Shown here piece after piece: positions 33,481 through 42,500 of a stretch of DNA of 43,032 nucleotides (the stretch's first letter is position 1; every line of letters starts with the position of its first letter). The translations under genes were made by a program, and so were the position numbers. Below the pieces are notes generated by a model. It was not told where the DNA came from. It saw only the letters and a list, made by a program, of their open reading frames with translations, and did no database searches. The stretch comes from Flavobacterium psychrophilum (GTDB taxonomy: Bacteria; Bacteroidota; Bacteroidia; Flavobacteriales; Flavobacteriaceae). The stretch spans positions 1-43,032 of the forward strand of contig DZCQ01000023.1 of assembly GCA_022730285.1 (NCBI GenBank), read 5' to 3'.

Positions 33481-33867
33481 ATGGTAACTCAAATTACACG
33501 AGGAATACAAATTTCAGTTTTAACAGATTTTGAAGGAACATACTACAAGAATCATAAATTGCATTTTGCCTTTCGATATCACATTACTATAAAAAATTAT
33601 AGTAAAGATTCTGTGCAACTACTTGCTCGCCATTGGGAAGTTATTGATGCCTTAAACCAAGTAGAAATTATTGATGGAGAAGGTGTAGTAGGTAAAAAAC
33701 CGATAATAAAACCCAGTGATTCTTACCAATATTCGTCAGGAACGTTGCTGTGTTCTTCTTTTGGAGCAATGCAAGGCTTTTTTAGTATGATTAATTTTAC
33801 TACTGCAAAATCTTTTGAAGTTGCAATACCAAAATTTTGCCTAAGTGTTCCTTTTGCATTAAATTAA
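33481..33867 (+). CDS. apaG: ApaG family protein (DUF525)
   Basis: A 128-residue single-domain beta-sandwich protein. It shows the family segments IQISVLTDFEGTYY, HFAFRYHITIKNYSKDSVQLLARHWEVIDALN, GEGVVGKKPIIKPSDSYQYSSGTLLCSSFGAMQGFF and the final FEVAIPKFCLSVPFALN. ApaG has been linked to divalent cation (cobalt/magnesium) efflux in Salmonella and resembles a fibronectin-like fold; its actual biochemical role is not settled. The start is the ATG at 33481, 20 bases after a TAACTTTG -7 element. The pepE gene follows after 43 bases. Confidence 0.92.
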   Translation: MVTQITRGIQISVLTDFEGTYYKNHKLHFAFRYHITIKNYSKDSVQLLARHWEVIDALNQVEIIDGEGVVGKKPIIKPSDSYQYSSGTLLCSSFGAMQGFFSMINFTTAKSFEVAIPKFCLSVPFALN

Positions 33868-33910
33868 ATCTTTTTTTACAAAATAAATTATAGCGTTTTA
33901 AAATTTTAGA

Positions 33911-34618
33911 ATGACAAATAGTATCTTGGCAAGCACTTCTACACTATTCGGGCAAGATTATCTAGAATACCTATTGCCAGAACTTAGCATCCATTTTAAA
34001 AACTGTAAATCTATACTTTTCATACCCTATGCAAGCCCAAATGGAATTTCCTACCAAGAATACACAAAAATAGTACAAAATGCTTTTTCTAAAATAAACA
34101 TAAATGTACAAGGAATCCAAGAGTTTAAAAATCCAGCTAATGCTATAAATAATGCAGAAGGAATTTTTACTGGAGGAGGCAACACCTTTTTATTGGTACA
34201 CACCTTATACCAAAAAAAAATAATGGAAAGTTTAAAACAAGCTATAACGAAAGGAACTCCTTATTTAGGCACAAGTGCAGGTAGTAATATTGCGGGCTTA
34301 ACTATGAACAATACAAACGATATGCCTATTATAATGCCAAAAAGTTTTCAAACATTAGGGCTTATCCATTGCAACTTAAATCCCCATTATTTAGATAAAA
34401 CAGACATAACCACACACATGGGAGAATCTAGAGAAACAAGAATAAAAGAGTTTCATACCATAAGCAGTATTCCTGTTTTAGGACTAAGAGAAGGTAGTTG
34501 GTTAGTAGTGAAGGACAATAAATGCATTTTGAAAGGCAATTTAACAGCACGGTTATTCTTGCAAGACAAAAATGCAATAGAAATAGAAAGCAAACAAGAT
34601 ATATACAATTTCATTTAA
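33911..34618 (+). CDS. pepE: Peptidase E (alpha-aspartyl dipeptidase)
   Basis: A 235-residue serine peptidase of the S51 family that splits dipeptides with N-terminal aspartate. The nucleophile is Ser122 in YLGTSAGSNIAG, equivalent to the GWSAGAN Ser120 of the Salmonella/E. coli enzyme. The GGGNTFLLVHTLY segment at about 88-100 and LIHCNLNPHYLD (His) fit the fold. No signal peptide is present, so it is cytoplasmic. It is 15 bases from the flavin reductase gene, and together with apaG and DUF3127 forms a plus-strand cluster that is probably partly co-transcribed. Confidence 0.93.
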   Translation: MTNSILASTSTLFGQDYLEYLLPELSIHFKNCKSILFIPYASPNGISYQEYTKIVQNAFSKININVQGIQEFKNPANAINNAEGIFTGGGNTFLLVHTLYQKKIMESLKQAITKGTPYLGTSAGSNIAGLTMNNTNDMPIIMPKSFQTLGLIHCNLNPHYLDKTDITTHMGESRETRIKEFHTISSIPVLGLREGSWLVVKDNKCILKGNLTARLFLQDKNAIEIESKQDIYNFI

Positions 34619-34633
34619 CCATATTTACACTAT

Positions 34634-35509
34634 ATGCTAAGTATTTCTCCAAAAGACATTACTACTATACAGTTACAAAATTATCTACAAGGAGCAGTAG
34701 GTCCAAGACCAATTGCACTTGCTAGCACTATCGATTCAAATGGAAATCCAAATCTTTCGCCTTTTAGTTTTTTTAATTTATTTAGTGCCAATCCACCAAT
34801 TTTAATATTTTCGCCTTCCAGAAGAGTAAGAGACAACACTACAAAACATACTTTACAAAATGCAGAAAACACTAAAGAGGTTGTAATAAACGTGGTTAAT
34901 TATAACTTAGTACAGCAAACTTCTTTGTCTAGTACTGAATATGAAAAAAATATTAACGAATTTATAAAAGCAGGACTTACCACCATTCCTTCGGACATAG
35001 TAAAGCCCTATCGTGTAGCAGAATCCCCAGTTCAGTTTGAATGCAAAGTAACCGAAATTATACCATTAGGACAAGAAGGCGGTGCGGGAAATTTAGTTAT
35101 TTGTGAAGTGCTTAAAATACATATAAATGAGGAAATTCTAGATGAAAATGGTGCAATAAATCCATATAAAATAGATTTAGTTTCAAGGTTGGGGGGCAAC
35201 TGGTATTCTAGAGCCAATGTAGGTTTATTTGAAGTAATAAAACCCCTAGAAACACTTGGAATTGGAGTAGATTCGATACCAAATCATATCAAAAAAAGTC
35301 CTGTTTTTGATGGAAATGATTTAGGAATGTTGGGCAATATTGAATCCTTGCCAACTTCAGAAGAAATTACTATCTTTGCACAAGATAATTTTTCCATTAA
35401 AGGGATTTTAAGTTCTGATGATGAAGAAAAATTGTTTCTTAAAGCAAAAGAATATTTGAATAACCAAGACATACTCTCCGCATGGAAAGTACTACTAGCA
35501 AAACAATAA
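34634..35509 (+). CDS. Flavin reductase family protein (FMN-binding split barrel)
   Basis: A 291-residue flavoprotein of the flavin reductase-like family. The core is at the N-terminus: LQNYLQGAVGPRPIALASTIDSNGNPNLSPFSFFNLFSANPPILIFSPS, where the S/T-P-F-S-F motif and following NPP bind FMN, then KHTLQNAENTKEVVINVVNY and CKVTEIIPLGQEGGAGNLVICEVLKIHI. An additional C-terminal helical segment of about 70 residues, after KPLETLGIG, is common in this Bacteroidetes subgroup. It could reduce flavin for a partner oxygenase or be an oxidoreductase itself; no partner is evident. It ends two bases before the DUF3127 gene, so the two are transcribed and probably translated together. Confidence 0.9.
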   Translation: MLSISPKDITTIQLQNYLQGAVGPRPIALASTIDSNGNPNLSPFSFFNLFSANPPILIFSPSRRVRDNTTKHTLQNAENTKEVVINVVNYNLVQQTSLSSTEYEKNINEFIKAGLTTIPSDIVKPYRVAESPVQFECKVTEIIPLGQEGGAGNLVICEVLKIHINEEILDENGAINPYKIDLVSRLGGNWYSRANVGLFEVIKPLETLGIGVDSIPNHIKKSPVFDGNDLGMLGNIESLPTSEEITIFAQDNFSIKGILSSDDEEKLFLKAKEYLNNQDILSAWKVLLAKQ

Positions 35510-35511
35510 TT

Positions 35512-35898
35512 ATGGAAGTTTCAGGAAGAATTAAAATGATTGACCAAACCAAAGAAGTGGGAACTGGTGGATTTAAAAAAAGAGATATAGTTGTTACTAC
35601 AGATGAGCAATATCCACAACATATATTGGTGCAATTTGTGCAAGACAAGTGTGATTTATTAAACACATACCAAGTTGGCGAACTTGTAAAAATAGATATC
35701 AATTTAAGAGGTCGTGAGTGGACAAACCCACAAGGAGAAACAGTTTATTTTAACACCATACAGGGGTGGAGAATTGCAAAACAACAAGCAGAAATTGCCA
35801 GTGAACAAGTATATCAAGTTCCTGCAATGCCTACAGCCGACACATTTGCCTCTGCTACAAATTTAAAAGAAGAAGAACCAGACGATTTGCCTTTTTAA
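35512..35898 (+). CDS. DUF3127 family protein, OB-fold-like
   Basis: A 128-residue protein; the ATG at 35512, two bases after the flavin reductase stop, fits the conserved MEVSGRIKMIDQTKEVGTGGF start, whereas the longer frame adds ten codons inside the preceding gene. The first 95 residues form a beta-rich OB-like domain (FKKRDIVVTTDEQYPQHILVQFVQDKC, GRE-W-TNPQGETVYFNTIQGWRI). The tail (MPTADTFASATNLKEEEPDDLPF) is acidic and ends in a DDLPF tip that resembles the C-terminal tip of single-stranded DNA-binding proteins. That hints at a DNA-metabolism role, but this is inference. Confidence 0.88.
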   Translation: MEVSGRIKMIDQTKEVGTGGFKKRDIVVTTDEQYPQHILVQFVQDKCDLLNTYQVGELVKIDINLRGREWTNPQGETVYFNTIQGWRIAKQQAEIASEQVYQVPAMPTADTFASATNLKEEEPDDLPF

Positions 35899-35922
35899 GC
35901 AAAAATCTATCGTATAATCAAC

Positions 35923-35961
35923 AAATAAATGCAACTTCTTTCTTAAAAGTTGCATTTATTT
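35923..35961. terminator. Bidirectional terminator between DUF3127 and ferredoxin-NADP reductase
   Basis: A 15-bp perfect inverted repeat, AAATAAATGCAACTT with its complement at 35947-35961, around a nine-base loop, between two convergent genes. Confidence 0.8.
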
Positions 35962-36019
35962 ACTGAATCAAAATAATCTAAAAGAAAAAATAATCACAGA
36001 AAAACTAGTTTTAGTCTTC

Positions 36020-37075
36020 TTATTCTATAGATTTTACAACCTGTTTTTCGGCTTCTTTTCTAGTTCCATCAAATCCATCTACTCCAGAGACGGTGGTATA
36101 CTTTAACACATATTTTTTACCAGGATTCATTCGCTGATACACACTTTGTACCATTAATGTAGCTTCGTGAAAACCACAAAGTATTAGTTTTAATTTTCCT
36201 GGATAAATGTTTACATCGCCAATTGCATAAATCCCTTCTATATTGGTTTGATAATCTAAAGCATTATTTACTTTTATCGCATTTTTTTCTATTTCTAAAC
36301 CCCATTGAGCAATTGGCCCTAACTTTGGTGTCAATCCAAACAAAGGGATAAAATGATCTGTTTCAATGTTTATCAAAGTTTCTCCATGTATAATATTTAC
36401 AGATTCAATTTTATTCTCACCTGTAAATCCAACAACTTCTGCGGGAGTTAGTAATTTTATTTTATTTTGTGCTTTTAGCTCTTGAACTTTTTCTACAGAA
36501 TCTAACGCCCCTCTAAATTCGTTTCGGCGATGTACAAGAGTTACTTCGGAGGCAATATCTGCTAAAAAGACGCTCCAATCTAGTGCTGAATCTCCTCCAC
36601 CGGAGATTACTACTTTTTTATTTCTAAATTTTTCCGGATCTTTGATAAAATACTCCACACCAGTTCCATTTTCATAAAAATCTATATTTTCTATTAGCGG
36701 CTTTCTAGGTTCAAAACTACCAAGTCCACCAGCAATAGCAACCGAGTTTGCGTGGTGTTTAGTCCCCTTATTTGTGGTTACTATAAAAGTGCCGTCTTCT
36801 AATTTATCTATAGTTTCAGCAACTTCGTTTAAGGTAAATCCAGGTTGAAATTGTTTTATCTGCTCCATTAAATTGGTCACTAAGTCTCCTGCAAACACAG
36901 ATGGATACCCTGGAATATCAAAAATAGGTTTTTTAGGATATAGTTCGGTTAATTGCCCTCCTGGTTGTGGCAATCCGTCTATTATATGGCATTTTAACTT
37001 CAGCAATCCTGCTTCAAAGACAGCAAAAAGTCCCGTGGGACCAGCTCCTATTATGAGTATATCGGTTTCAATCAT
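36020..37075 (-). CDS. Ferredoxin-NADP reductase, thioredoxin-reductase-like
   Basis: A 351-residue flavoprotein that exchanges electrons between NADPH and ferredoxin. FAD-binding GAGPTG at residues 10-15 and PGGQLTELYPKKPIFDIPGYP near residue 40 are typical; NADPH-binding VVISGGGDSALDWSVFLA sits mid-protein. The CxxC redox pair of thioredoxin reductase is missing where expected, which separates this FNR-type subgroup from TrxR. FAD-contact IEGIYAIGDVNIYPGKLKLILCGFHEA is near the C-terminus. Its genomic neighbours a few hundred bases away are a ferredoxin and iron-sulfur maturation genes on the same strand, which fits the assigned function. The 288-base gap before it carries a structured element. 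Confidence 0.9.
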   Translation of the reverse strand: MIETDILIIGAGPTGLFAVFEAGLLKLKCHIIDGLPQPGGQLTELYPKKPIFDIPGYPSVFAGDLVTNLMEQIKQFQPGFTLNEVAETIDKLEDGTFIVTTNKGTKHHANSVAIAGGLGSFEPRKPLIENIDFYENGTGVEYFIKDPEKFRNKKVVISGGGDSALDWSVFLADIASEVTLVHRRNEFRGALDSVEKVQELKAQNKIKLLTPAEVVGFTGENKIESVNIIHGETLINIETDHFIPLFGLTPKLGPIAQWGLEIEKNAIKVNNALDYQTNIEGIYAIGDVNIYPGKLKLILCGFHEATLMVQSVYQRMNPGKKYVLKYTTVSGVDGFDGTRKEAEKQVVKSIE

Positions 37076-37190
37076 CGTTAATATATTATATTTAGCAAAG
37101 GTCTAAAAAAGATTTTTTTTATTTTCTGATAATTATCATTTATTTCTTGTAGCTATTTCTAAAAAAACATTTCTTTATGCCTATTTTTTT

Positions 37191-37311
37191 GCGTGAGGGA
37201 TAGGAAGTGGAAATCCTTTTTTGCCGTTTTTTTTGGCGAAAAAGATTACTTCACAAAACTTCATTTTCAAAGGGGTTCAGTGAACCCTGTTTAAAACGTA
37301 TAGCCCACCCG
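37191..37311. ncRNA. Structured intergenic element, resembles a dispersed Flavobacteria repeat
   Basis: A closing helix is possible between GTGAGGGATA (37193-37202) and TATAGCCCAC (37299-37308), with a bulge and a mismatch. Inside it, GAAGT pairs with ACTTC around a long hairpin TTTTTTGCC/GGCGAAAAA with a T-rich loop, and GGGTTCA/TGAACCC (37273-37287) forms a second one. The motif pair GAGGGAT...AAATCC and TAGCCCACCC is like sequences I remember in intergenic repeats of Flavobacterium genomes; no name is known to me. It lies between the nifU-like gene and FNR. Whether it is an RNA, a repeat or both is open. Confidence 0.5.
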
Positions 37312-37363
37312 TAGTTTATGCAGGAACATGCCAAAATAGTGGTTTTGCTGCTTATAACTTGTT

Positions 37364-37603
37364 TTAACTAATATTTTCTACAGTTTCTATTTGTGGGGCA
37401 TATTTTTTGATAGTTGTTTCCACACCCGCTTTCATAGTCATTTGACTAACACTACAATTTGTACAAGCTCCTTCTAACCTAACCTTTACATGTGTGTCAT
37501 TTTCTATAGATATTAAGCTAATATCCCCACCGTCCAATTTTAAGAAAGGTCTTATTTCGTCTAATGCTTTTTGAACAATTTGTGTTAATTCTTGGGTTGT
37601 CAT
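37364..37603 (-). CDS. NifU C-terminal domain protein (Fe-S scaffold/carrier)
   Basis: A 79-residue protein equal to the Nfu domain alone. The Cys47-x-x-Cys50 pair (GACTNCSVSQMTMKAG) that carries a [4Fe-4S] or [2Fe-2S] cluster in the dimer is present, with IRPFLKLDGGDISLISI near the start, which is the family pattern. It receives clusters from the assembly machinery and passes them to target proteins. It lies 42 bases downstream of the mrp-type gene, which also carries clusters, with no terminator between, so an operon is likely. The structured element follows it. Confidence 0.93.
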   Translation of the reverse strand: MTTQELTQIVQKALDEIRPFLKLDGGDISLISIENDTHVKVRLEGACTNCSVSQMTMKAGVETTIKKYAPQIETVENIS

Positions 37604-37645
37604 AATTTTTTTAATGCTTTTAAAAGGTATTTTAGCAATATTATT

Positions 37646-38785
37646 CTATTTTTTGATAGCAGAACAACCTGCCATTGTGGTAATTTTAATAGCTTCGGTT
37701 GCTGGAATATTTTCATTTCTTGCTACAACTTCTTCTACAATTTTTCGAGTAACATTTTCAAAAACATCTTCGACCGATGTATTTGTTTGCATTGCTGCTG
37801 GACGACCATAATCAGCAGCCTCTCGAATGCTTTGTACTAAAGGAATTTCGCCTAAAAATGTAATATTCAAATCTTCTGCCAAATTTTTAGCTCCCTCTTT
37901 CCCAAAGATATAATGCTTGGTGGTGTTTGAATCATCTGCAGAAAAATATGCCATATTCTCTATAATTCCTAGTACAGGGACTTTAATATTATCTAACAAA
38001 AACATTGAAACTCCTTTTTTAGCATCTGCTAGTGCAACTGCTTGAGGGGTGCTTACAACTACCGCTCCTGTTATTGGTAAAGATTGCATTATAGATAAGT
38101 GTATATCTCCAGTTCCTGGTGGAAGATCTATAAGTAAAAAATCTAGCTCTCCCCAATCTGCATCAAATATCATTTGATTTAAAGCTTTTGCAGCCATTGG
38201 TCCACGCCAAATTACTGCTTGACTTGGTGAGGTGAAAAATCCGATGGATAGAATTTTTATACCAAAACTCTCTATTGGCTTCATTTTAGACTTGCCATTT
38301 ACTTCGATAGAAATTGGTTTTTCATTTTCTATATCAAACATAATAGGCATACTAGGCCCATATATATCTGCATCTAAAATTCCGACTTTAAATCCCATTT
38401 TTGCAAGAGTTACTGCTACATTTGCAGTTACTGTCGATTTTCCTACCCCTCCTTTTCCTGATGCTACAGCAACAATATTTTGAATCCCTGGAATGGCTTT
38501 TCCTTTAATTAGGTTTGGATTATCTGCTTTTTGCGGGGCTTCTATTTTTGAATTAATCACAACTTGTATTGTATCTGAAAAAGTGTTGTGTATTATTTTC
38601 TTAATATCGTCTTCGGCTCTTTTTTTAATATGCAAAGCGGGTGAAGTAAGCACTAAATCTATAATTACTTCGTTAGCAAATGTAATAACGTTTGTTATAG
38701 CTCCACTTTCTACTATATTTTTACCTTCTCCAGCTATCGAAATACTTTCTAAGGCATTTAGTATTTGTTTTTTTTCTAATTTCAT
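37646..38785 (-). CDS. mrp: Mrp/ApbC-family P-loop ATPase (Fe-S cluster carrier), lacks CxxC
   Basis: A 379-residue ATPase: an N-terminal MIP18-like (DUF59) domain to about 90, then a ParA/MinD-type ATPase core with the deviant Walker A SGKGGVGKST (109-118), ILDADIYGPSMP (137-147), and DFLLIDLPPGTGDIH (215-229). In Salmonella ApbC and eukaryotic Nbp35 a CxxC motif near the end of the core binds the transferred cluster; here the matching stretch is ENMAYFSADDSNTTKHYIFG (276-295) and no CxxC exists. The single Cys nearest the end is at MAGCSAIKK. The protein may still bind a cluster through another residue. It has its own TTG-N23-TATCTTTG promoter and is 42 bases upstream of the nifU-like gene. 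Confidence 0.93.
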   Translation of the reverse strand: MKLEKKQILNALESISIAGEGKNIVESGAITNVITFANEVIIDLVLTSPALHIKKRAEDDIKKIIHNTFSDTIQVVINSKIEAPQKADNPNLIKGKAIPGIQNIVAVASGKGGVGKSTVTANVAVTLAKMGFKVGILDADIYGPSMPIMFDIENEKPISIEVNGKSKMKPIESFGIKILSIGFFTSPSQAVIWRGPMAAKALNQMIFDADWGELDFLLIDLPPGTGDIHLSIMQSLPITGAVVVSTPQAVALADAKKGVSMFLLDNIKVPVLGIIENMAYFSADDSNTTKHYIFGKEGAKNLAEDLNITFLGEIPLVQSIREAADYGRPAAMQTNTSVEDVFENVTRKIVEEVVARNENIPATEAIKITTMAGCSAIKK

Positions 38786-38810
38786 TCAAAAAAATTATTT
38801 AAAATTATTA

Positions 38811-38844
38811 CAAAGATAGAAAATATTTAATTTCTTATTTGCAA
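38811..38844 (-). promoter_or_regulatory. Promoter of mrp-nifU
   Basis: On the minus strand -33 TTG (38842-38844), 23 bases, -7 TATCTTTG (38811-38818). The start lies about 20 bases before the mrp ATG. It is located in the 82-base gap after ferredoxin. Confidence 0.6.
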
Positions 38845-38867
38845 CAAAAAATTACTTTTATAAAAAT

Positions 38868-39200
38868 TTAGCTTTCTGGTGCTAATTCTATTTCGAGTCC
38901 ATTTAAGGCTTCTGTTATGTGGATTTGACAGCCAAGACGACTATTTGGTTTTACATTAAATGCTTCCGATAGCATTGCTTGCTCATCATCTCCTTTTTCT
39001 GGGAGTTCTGTGTCGTTTAAAACATAACATTGACAAGATGCACACATGGCCATTCCGCCACATATACCAATAGTTCCTTCTGGAGCAAGCTCATAAGCTC
39101 TAACTAGCTCCATTATATTCATATTCATATCTGTAGGAGCTGCTACTTGATGGGTAATTCCATCTCTATCTGTTATTTTTATGGAGATATCTTGTGGCAT
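38868..39200 (-). CDS. [2Fe-2S] ferredoxin, adrenodoxin type
   Basis: A 110-residue electron carrier. The cluster Cys are at 47, 53, 56 and 91 in GICGGMAMCASCQCYV and RLGCQI, the CX5CX2C...C arrangement of the adrenodoxin/ISC ferredoxin group; an additional Cys58 is close by. The remaining sequence is beta-grasp-like (ITDRDGITHQVAAPTDMNMNIMELVRAYEL). It is the first gene of the minus-strand iron-sulfur group and could supply electrons for cluster assembly, being reduced by the FNR encoded 2 kb downstream. A TACTTTTG -7 element lies at 39212-39219. Confidence 0.93.
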   Translation of the reverse strand: MPQDISIKITDRDGITHQVAAPTDMNMNIMELVRAYELAPEGTIGICGGMAMCASCQCYVLNDTELPEKGDDEQAMLSEAFNVKPNSRLGCQIHITEALNGLEIELAPES

Positions 39201-39259
39201 TTTTTTTTTTACAAAAGTACAAAATATTCGATTAAAATTGTATTTTTGCTCAAAAAAAT

Positions 39260-39333
39260 GGGGGATTAGCTCATTTGGCTAGAGCGCTTGCCTGGCAGGC
39301 AAGAGGTGGTCGGTTCGAATCCGATATTCTCCA
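39260..39333 (+). tRNA. tRNA-Ala (GGC anticodon)
   Basis: A 74-base cloverleaf: acceptor GGGGGAT with ATTCTCC, D-stem GCTC/GAGC, anticodon stem CTTGC/GCAAG with loop CTGGCAG (anticodon GGC), T-loop TTCGAAT and discriminator A. The acceptor contains two G-T pairs. CCA is not encoded. A -7 element TATTTTTG sits at 39241-39248. Confidence 0.95.
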
Positions 39334-39345
39334 CATAAAATACTA

Positions 39346-39379
39346 CGTACCCTTAAAACACTAGGGTTACGCAGTTTTT
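39346..39379 (+). terminator. Terminator after tRNA-Ala
   Basis: CGTACCCT (39346-39353) pairs with AGGGTTACG (39363-39371), with one bulged T, over a nine-base loop, then CAG and five T. Confidence 0.75.
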
Positions 39380-39391
39380 CGTTAAAAAGTG

Positions 39392-39409
39392 TGTGTCAAA
39401 AATGTGTCA
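39392..39409. repeat. Direct repeat TGTGTCA after tRNA-Ala, possible relict attachment region
   Basis: TGTGTCA occurs at 39392-39398 and 39403-39409, 11 bases (one helical turn) apart, directly after the tRNA terminator. This phasing is typical of protein-binding repeats, for example integrase arm sites. No integrase gene is present, and the rest to 39567 is A/T rich with nothing else recognised. Confidence 0.35.
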
Positions 39410-39567
39410 TTAACATAATTTTAAAAAAATTATTCTTTAACTATTTTCTGTTAGATTGACGCTGTGGCTTTACACTTAATCGCTTTTTTTTACATTTAAT
39501 CAGCTTTTTAGAATATTTATAAATATTTAATCTACTTTTACAGTAATTAATTAATCTTGGGTTTAAT

Positions 39568-42500
39568 ATGAAAAAATTCTACTTCTTATCTGTATTCTTT
39601 TTATTTACAATTGTTTATGGTTATTCCCAATGTACTTTTCCTGCTGGTGCTACGCAAAATGGTGCTACTAGAATTTTTTGTGCAGATACTCCTACACCAA
39701 CCTTAAGTGTAACTGGAGTAACAGGAAATAATTTTATTTTACTAAATGTGGTACAAGGTTTTACTTATACCTTTTCTGTGGGAGATGTTTTTGCTGTCAA
39801 TACCGAAAATTTAGATGTTTTTGACACAGCTAATACAAATATAGGGTTTGCCACTGGTGCCACTGGAGTAGCTATAACTAACTGGGTTGCGCCTTTTTCT
39901 GGAGAAATTAAAATTGTTTTGTCTTACGATGCTTGCAATTTTTCAAGTACCGCAGGAAAAACAGTCAGCTTATCACTTGTAGCTTTCGGAAACACGCAAG
40001 ACAATCAAAATGCAATGGGCACCGATACATGGGTTGGTCATGTCTATAATTGGTCTGGAGTTTCTGCACCTCCCGGAGGAACATCGCCTGCGAGTCCACA
40101 AAATACAATGCCGTTTAATCCAGAAAATTATTTAGGCTATTACAACATAGCCGCTGAAAATTTCGCAGAAGGCTTTGGAGGTAGTTATACCTGTTTTCCT
40201 GTTTTGAGTAATGATGTTGTTAGAACGAATGTTAATACACAAACGTATGCTGTTCGCTATAAAATGCGTTCTACAAGACCTGCGGGTTGCTATATTGCAA
40301 AATTTAGAGGAGATGATGGTATTAGACTTTATACAGATGGGCAATTGGTTTTTAACGCTTGGGCAGAGCAAGCTCCAACTGAATATTTTAATGTTTTTAT
40401 TTATTTAGATGGCGATGCAGAATTAGTGTTAGACTTTTATGAAAATGGAGGGCAAAATGTGGTGGAATTTAGTTTGTCACCTTTTGATACAACTTCAAAT
40501 AACATTTCATTAATTGGTAGTTCCCCTGTTTGTAACAATGTTGCTCCGGGTGTTATTGATGGTTCTGCCTTTATTTATAAAGGCACTGTAATAAATCCTA
40601 CTATAAAATATCAATGGCAGGTATCTACCAATAACGTTACCTTTACTGATATAGCAGGTGCAACAGCAGAAGATTATTCGCCACCTGCAACAACAACTGC
40701 CGGAACTAAATATTATAGAAGAGTAGTTTCATCAGCAGCAAATGCAGCCAGTTGTAGTTTTAACAGTAATGTAGTTGCCATCGAAACACTAGCAACTGCG
40801 GCTTCTGCGGCTCCAACAATTACAGCTCCAACAAATCCGGTGTGTAACGGATTTGATGCTAATTGGAATGCTGTGGCAGGAGCAACCACTTATTTATTAT
40901 ATGTTTCTACAAACAATACCTTTACAGCTATAGTACCTGGATACAATGGGCTAAATGTAGGAAATGTAGCCACTTATACTATTACTGGATTAACTTATAA
41001 TGTAAGATATTATTATCGCCTTCAGGCTGTAACCAGCTGTTCTAGTGCATTCTCTGGTACCGCAAATTTTTTATATTTAGATAATCCTGCACAACCAACT
41101 ATGACACCAATTTCTTGTGACTCCTTTACGATAAACTGGGCAGCTGTTATAAGGGCAGATAGCTATGTATTAGATGTTTCTACGGTTAGTAATTTTGCAA
41201 CACGAATTGCTGGTTATGACGGATTAAATGTTGGAAACGTAACTTCTTACACCGTTTCGGGATTACCAGAAAATACGCCTATTTATTTTAGAATACGAGC
41301 AGTAAGTATCGCTTGTGGACAAAGTGGAAATTCTGCATCAAACAATAATACCACTACTTGGAACGGAACTGCATGGTCTCAATCTGCGCCATCATTTTCA
41401 CGTTATGCAATAATTACGGGTCTTTATGATATGAACTCTCAACCAAGTTTTGATGCATGTAGTATAGATGTTAATAATGGTGGAAAGTTAATTATTACTG
41501 CAGGAAAATATGCTAATGTGGAAAATATTGTTAGAGTAAATGGTACTGGAGTTTTACAAGTAAAAGATGACGGAGCACTTGTTCAAATTACAGATGGTAT
41601 TGGAAATATTGGAAATATTTCTGCAGAACGAACTACTCAAATACGATTAAATGATTATGTTTATTGGTCATCTCCTGTTTTAAATTTTCCTATTTCTTCT
41701 ATATCTCCTAGTACTCCTTCTGGATATATTTTTCAATGGAATACTACAGTTGCTAATCCAAACGGAGGACAAGGAAATTGGCAATATCCAAGTGGCAATA
41801 TGGTTCTTGGTAAAGGGTATGCTGTTCGTGGCCCTAACGGATTTAATGATAGTGCAACACAAGCTTATACAGCTACTTTTACAGGAGTTCCTAATAATGG
41901 TATAATAAGTTTTCCTATAGAAAGAGGAAGCAACACAGGAGCAGGTTCAAACGGTCCAAATGGCGTATTAAGAACAATTTATGACGACAATTGGAACTTA
42001 GTAGGAAATCCTTATCCATCATCTATTGATGCAAATACTTTTTTAACAAATAATACCGCTATAGACGGTAACATCAGAATTTGGTCACATACTAATTTAC
42101 CTTCTTCTGCCATATCGGATCCTTTTTATAATGATTTTGTATATAACTATACTCCAAATGATTACATAGTTCATAATGGCACAGCAACAACTAGTGGTCC
42201 AGGAACATTTAATGGAAGAATAGCTTCAGGACAAGCCTTTATGGTAATGATGAATGAGGCAGCAAGTGCCACAACTGGAACAGTTGCATTTAATAACTCC
42301 ATGAGAAATTATTCATATGATAATTCGCAGTTTTTTAGAAATGCAACAAATAATAAAAATCGTATTTGGTTAGACTTAATTTCTGCTACAAATGGCATAT
42401 CTAGAACAGTAATAGGATATGTAAATGGTGCAACAAATGACAAAGACAGGTTGTATGATGCAGTAACAGATTATAAAATGAATCAAAACTTTTATTCTAT

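Noticed and set aside
37592..37840. Plus-strand frames opposite the mrp C-terminus
   Set aside because: Antisense to a well-supported gene, Cys/Phe-rich composition typical of frame shadows.
40939..41260. Repeated GLNVGNV stretch as a possible DNA repeat or CRISPR-like array
   Set aside because: Only two diverged copies in frame; they are the two fibronectin III domains of the cargo protein.
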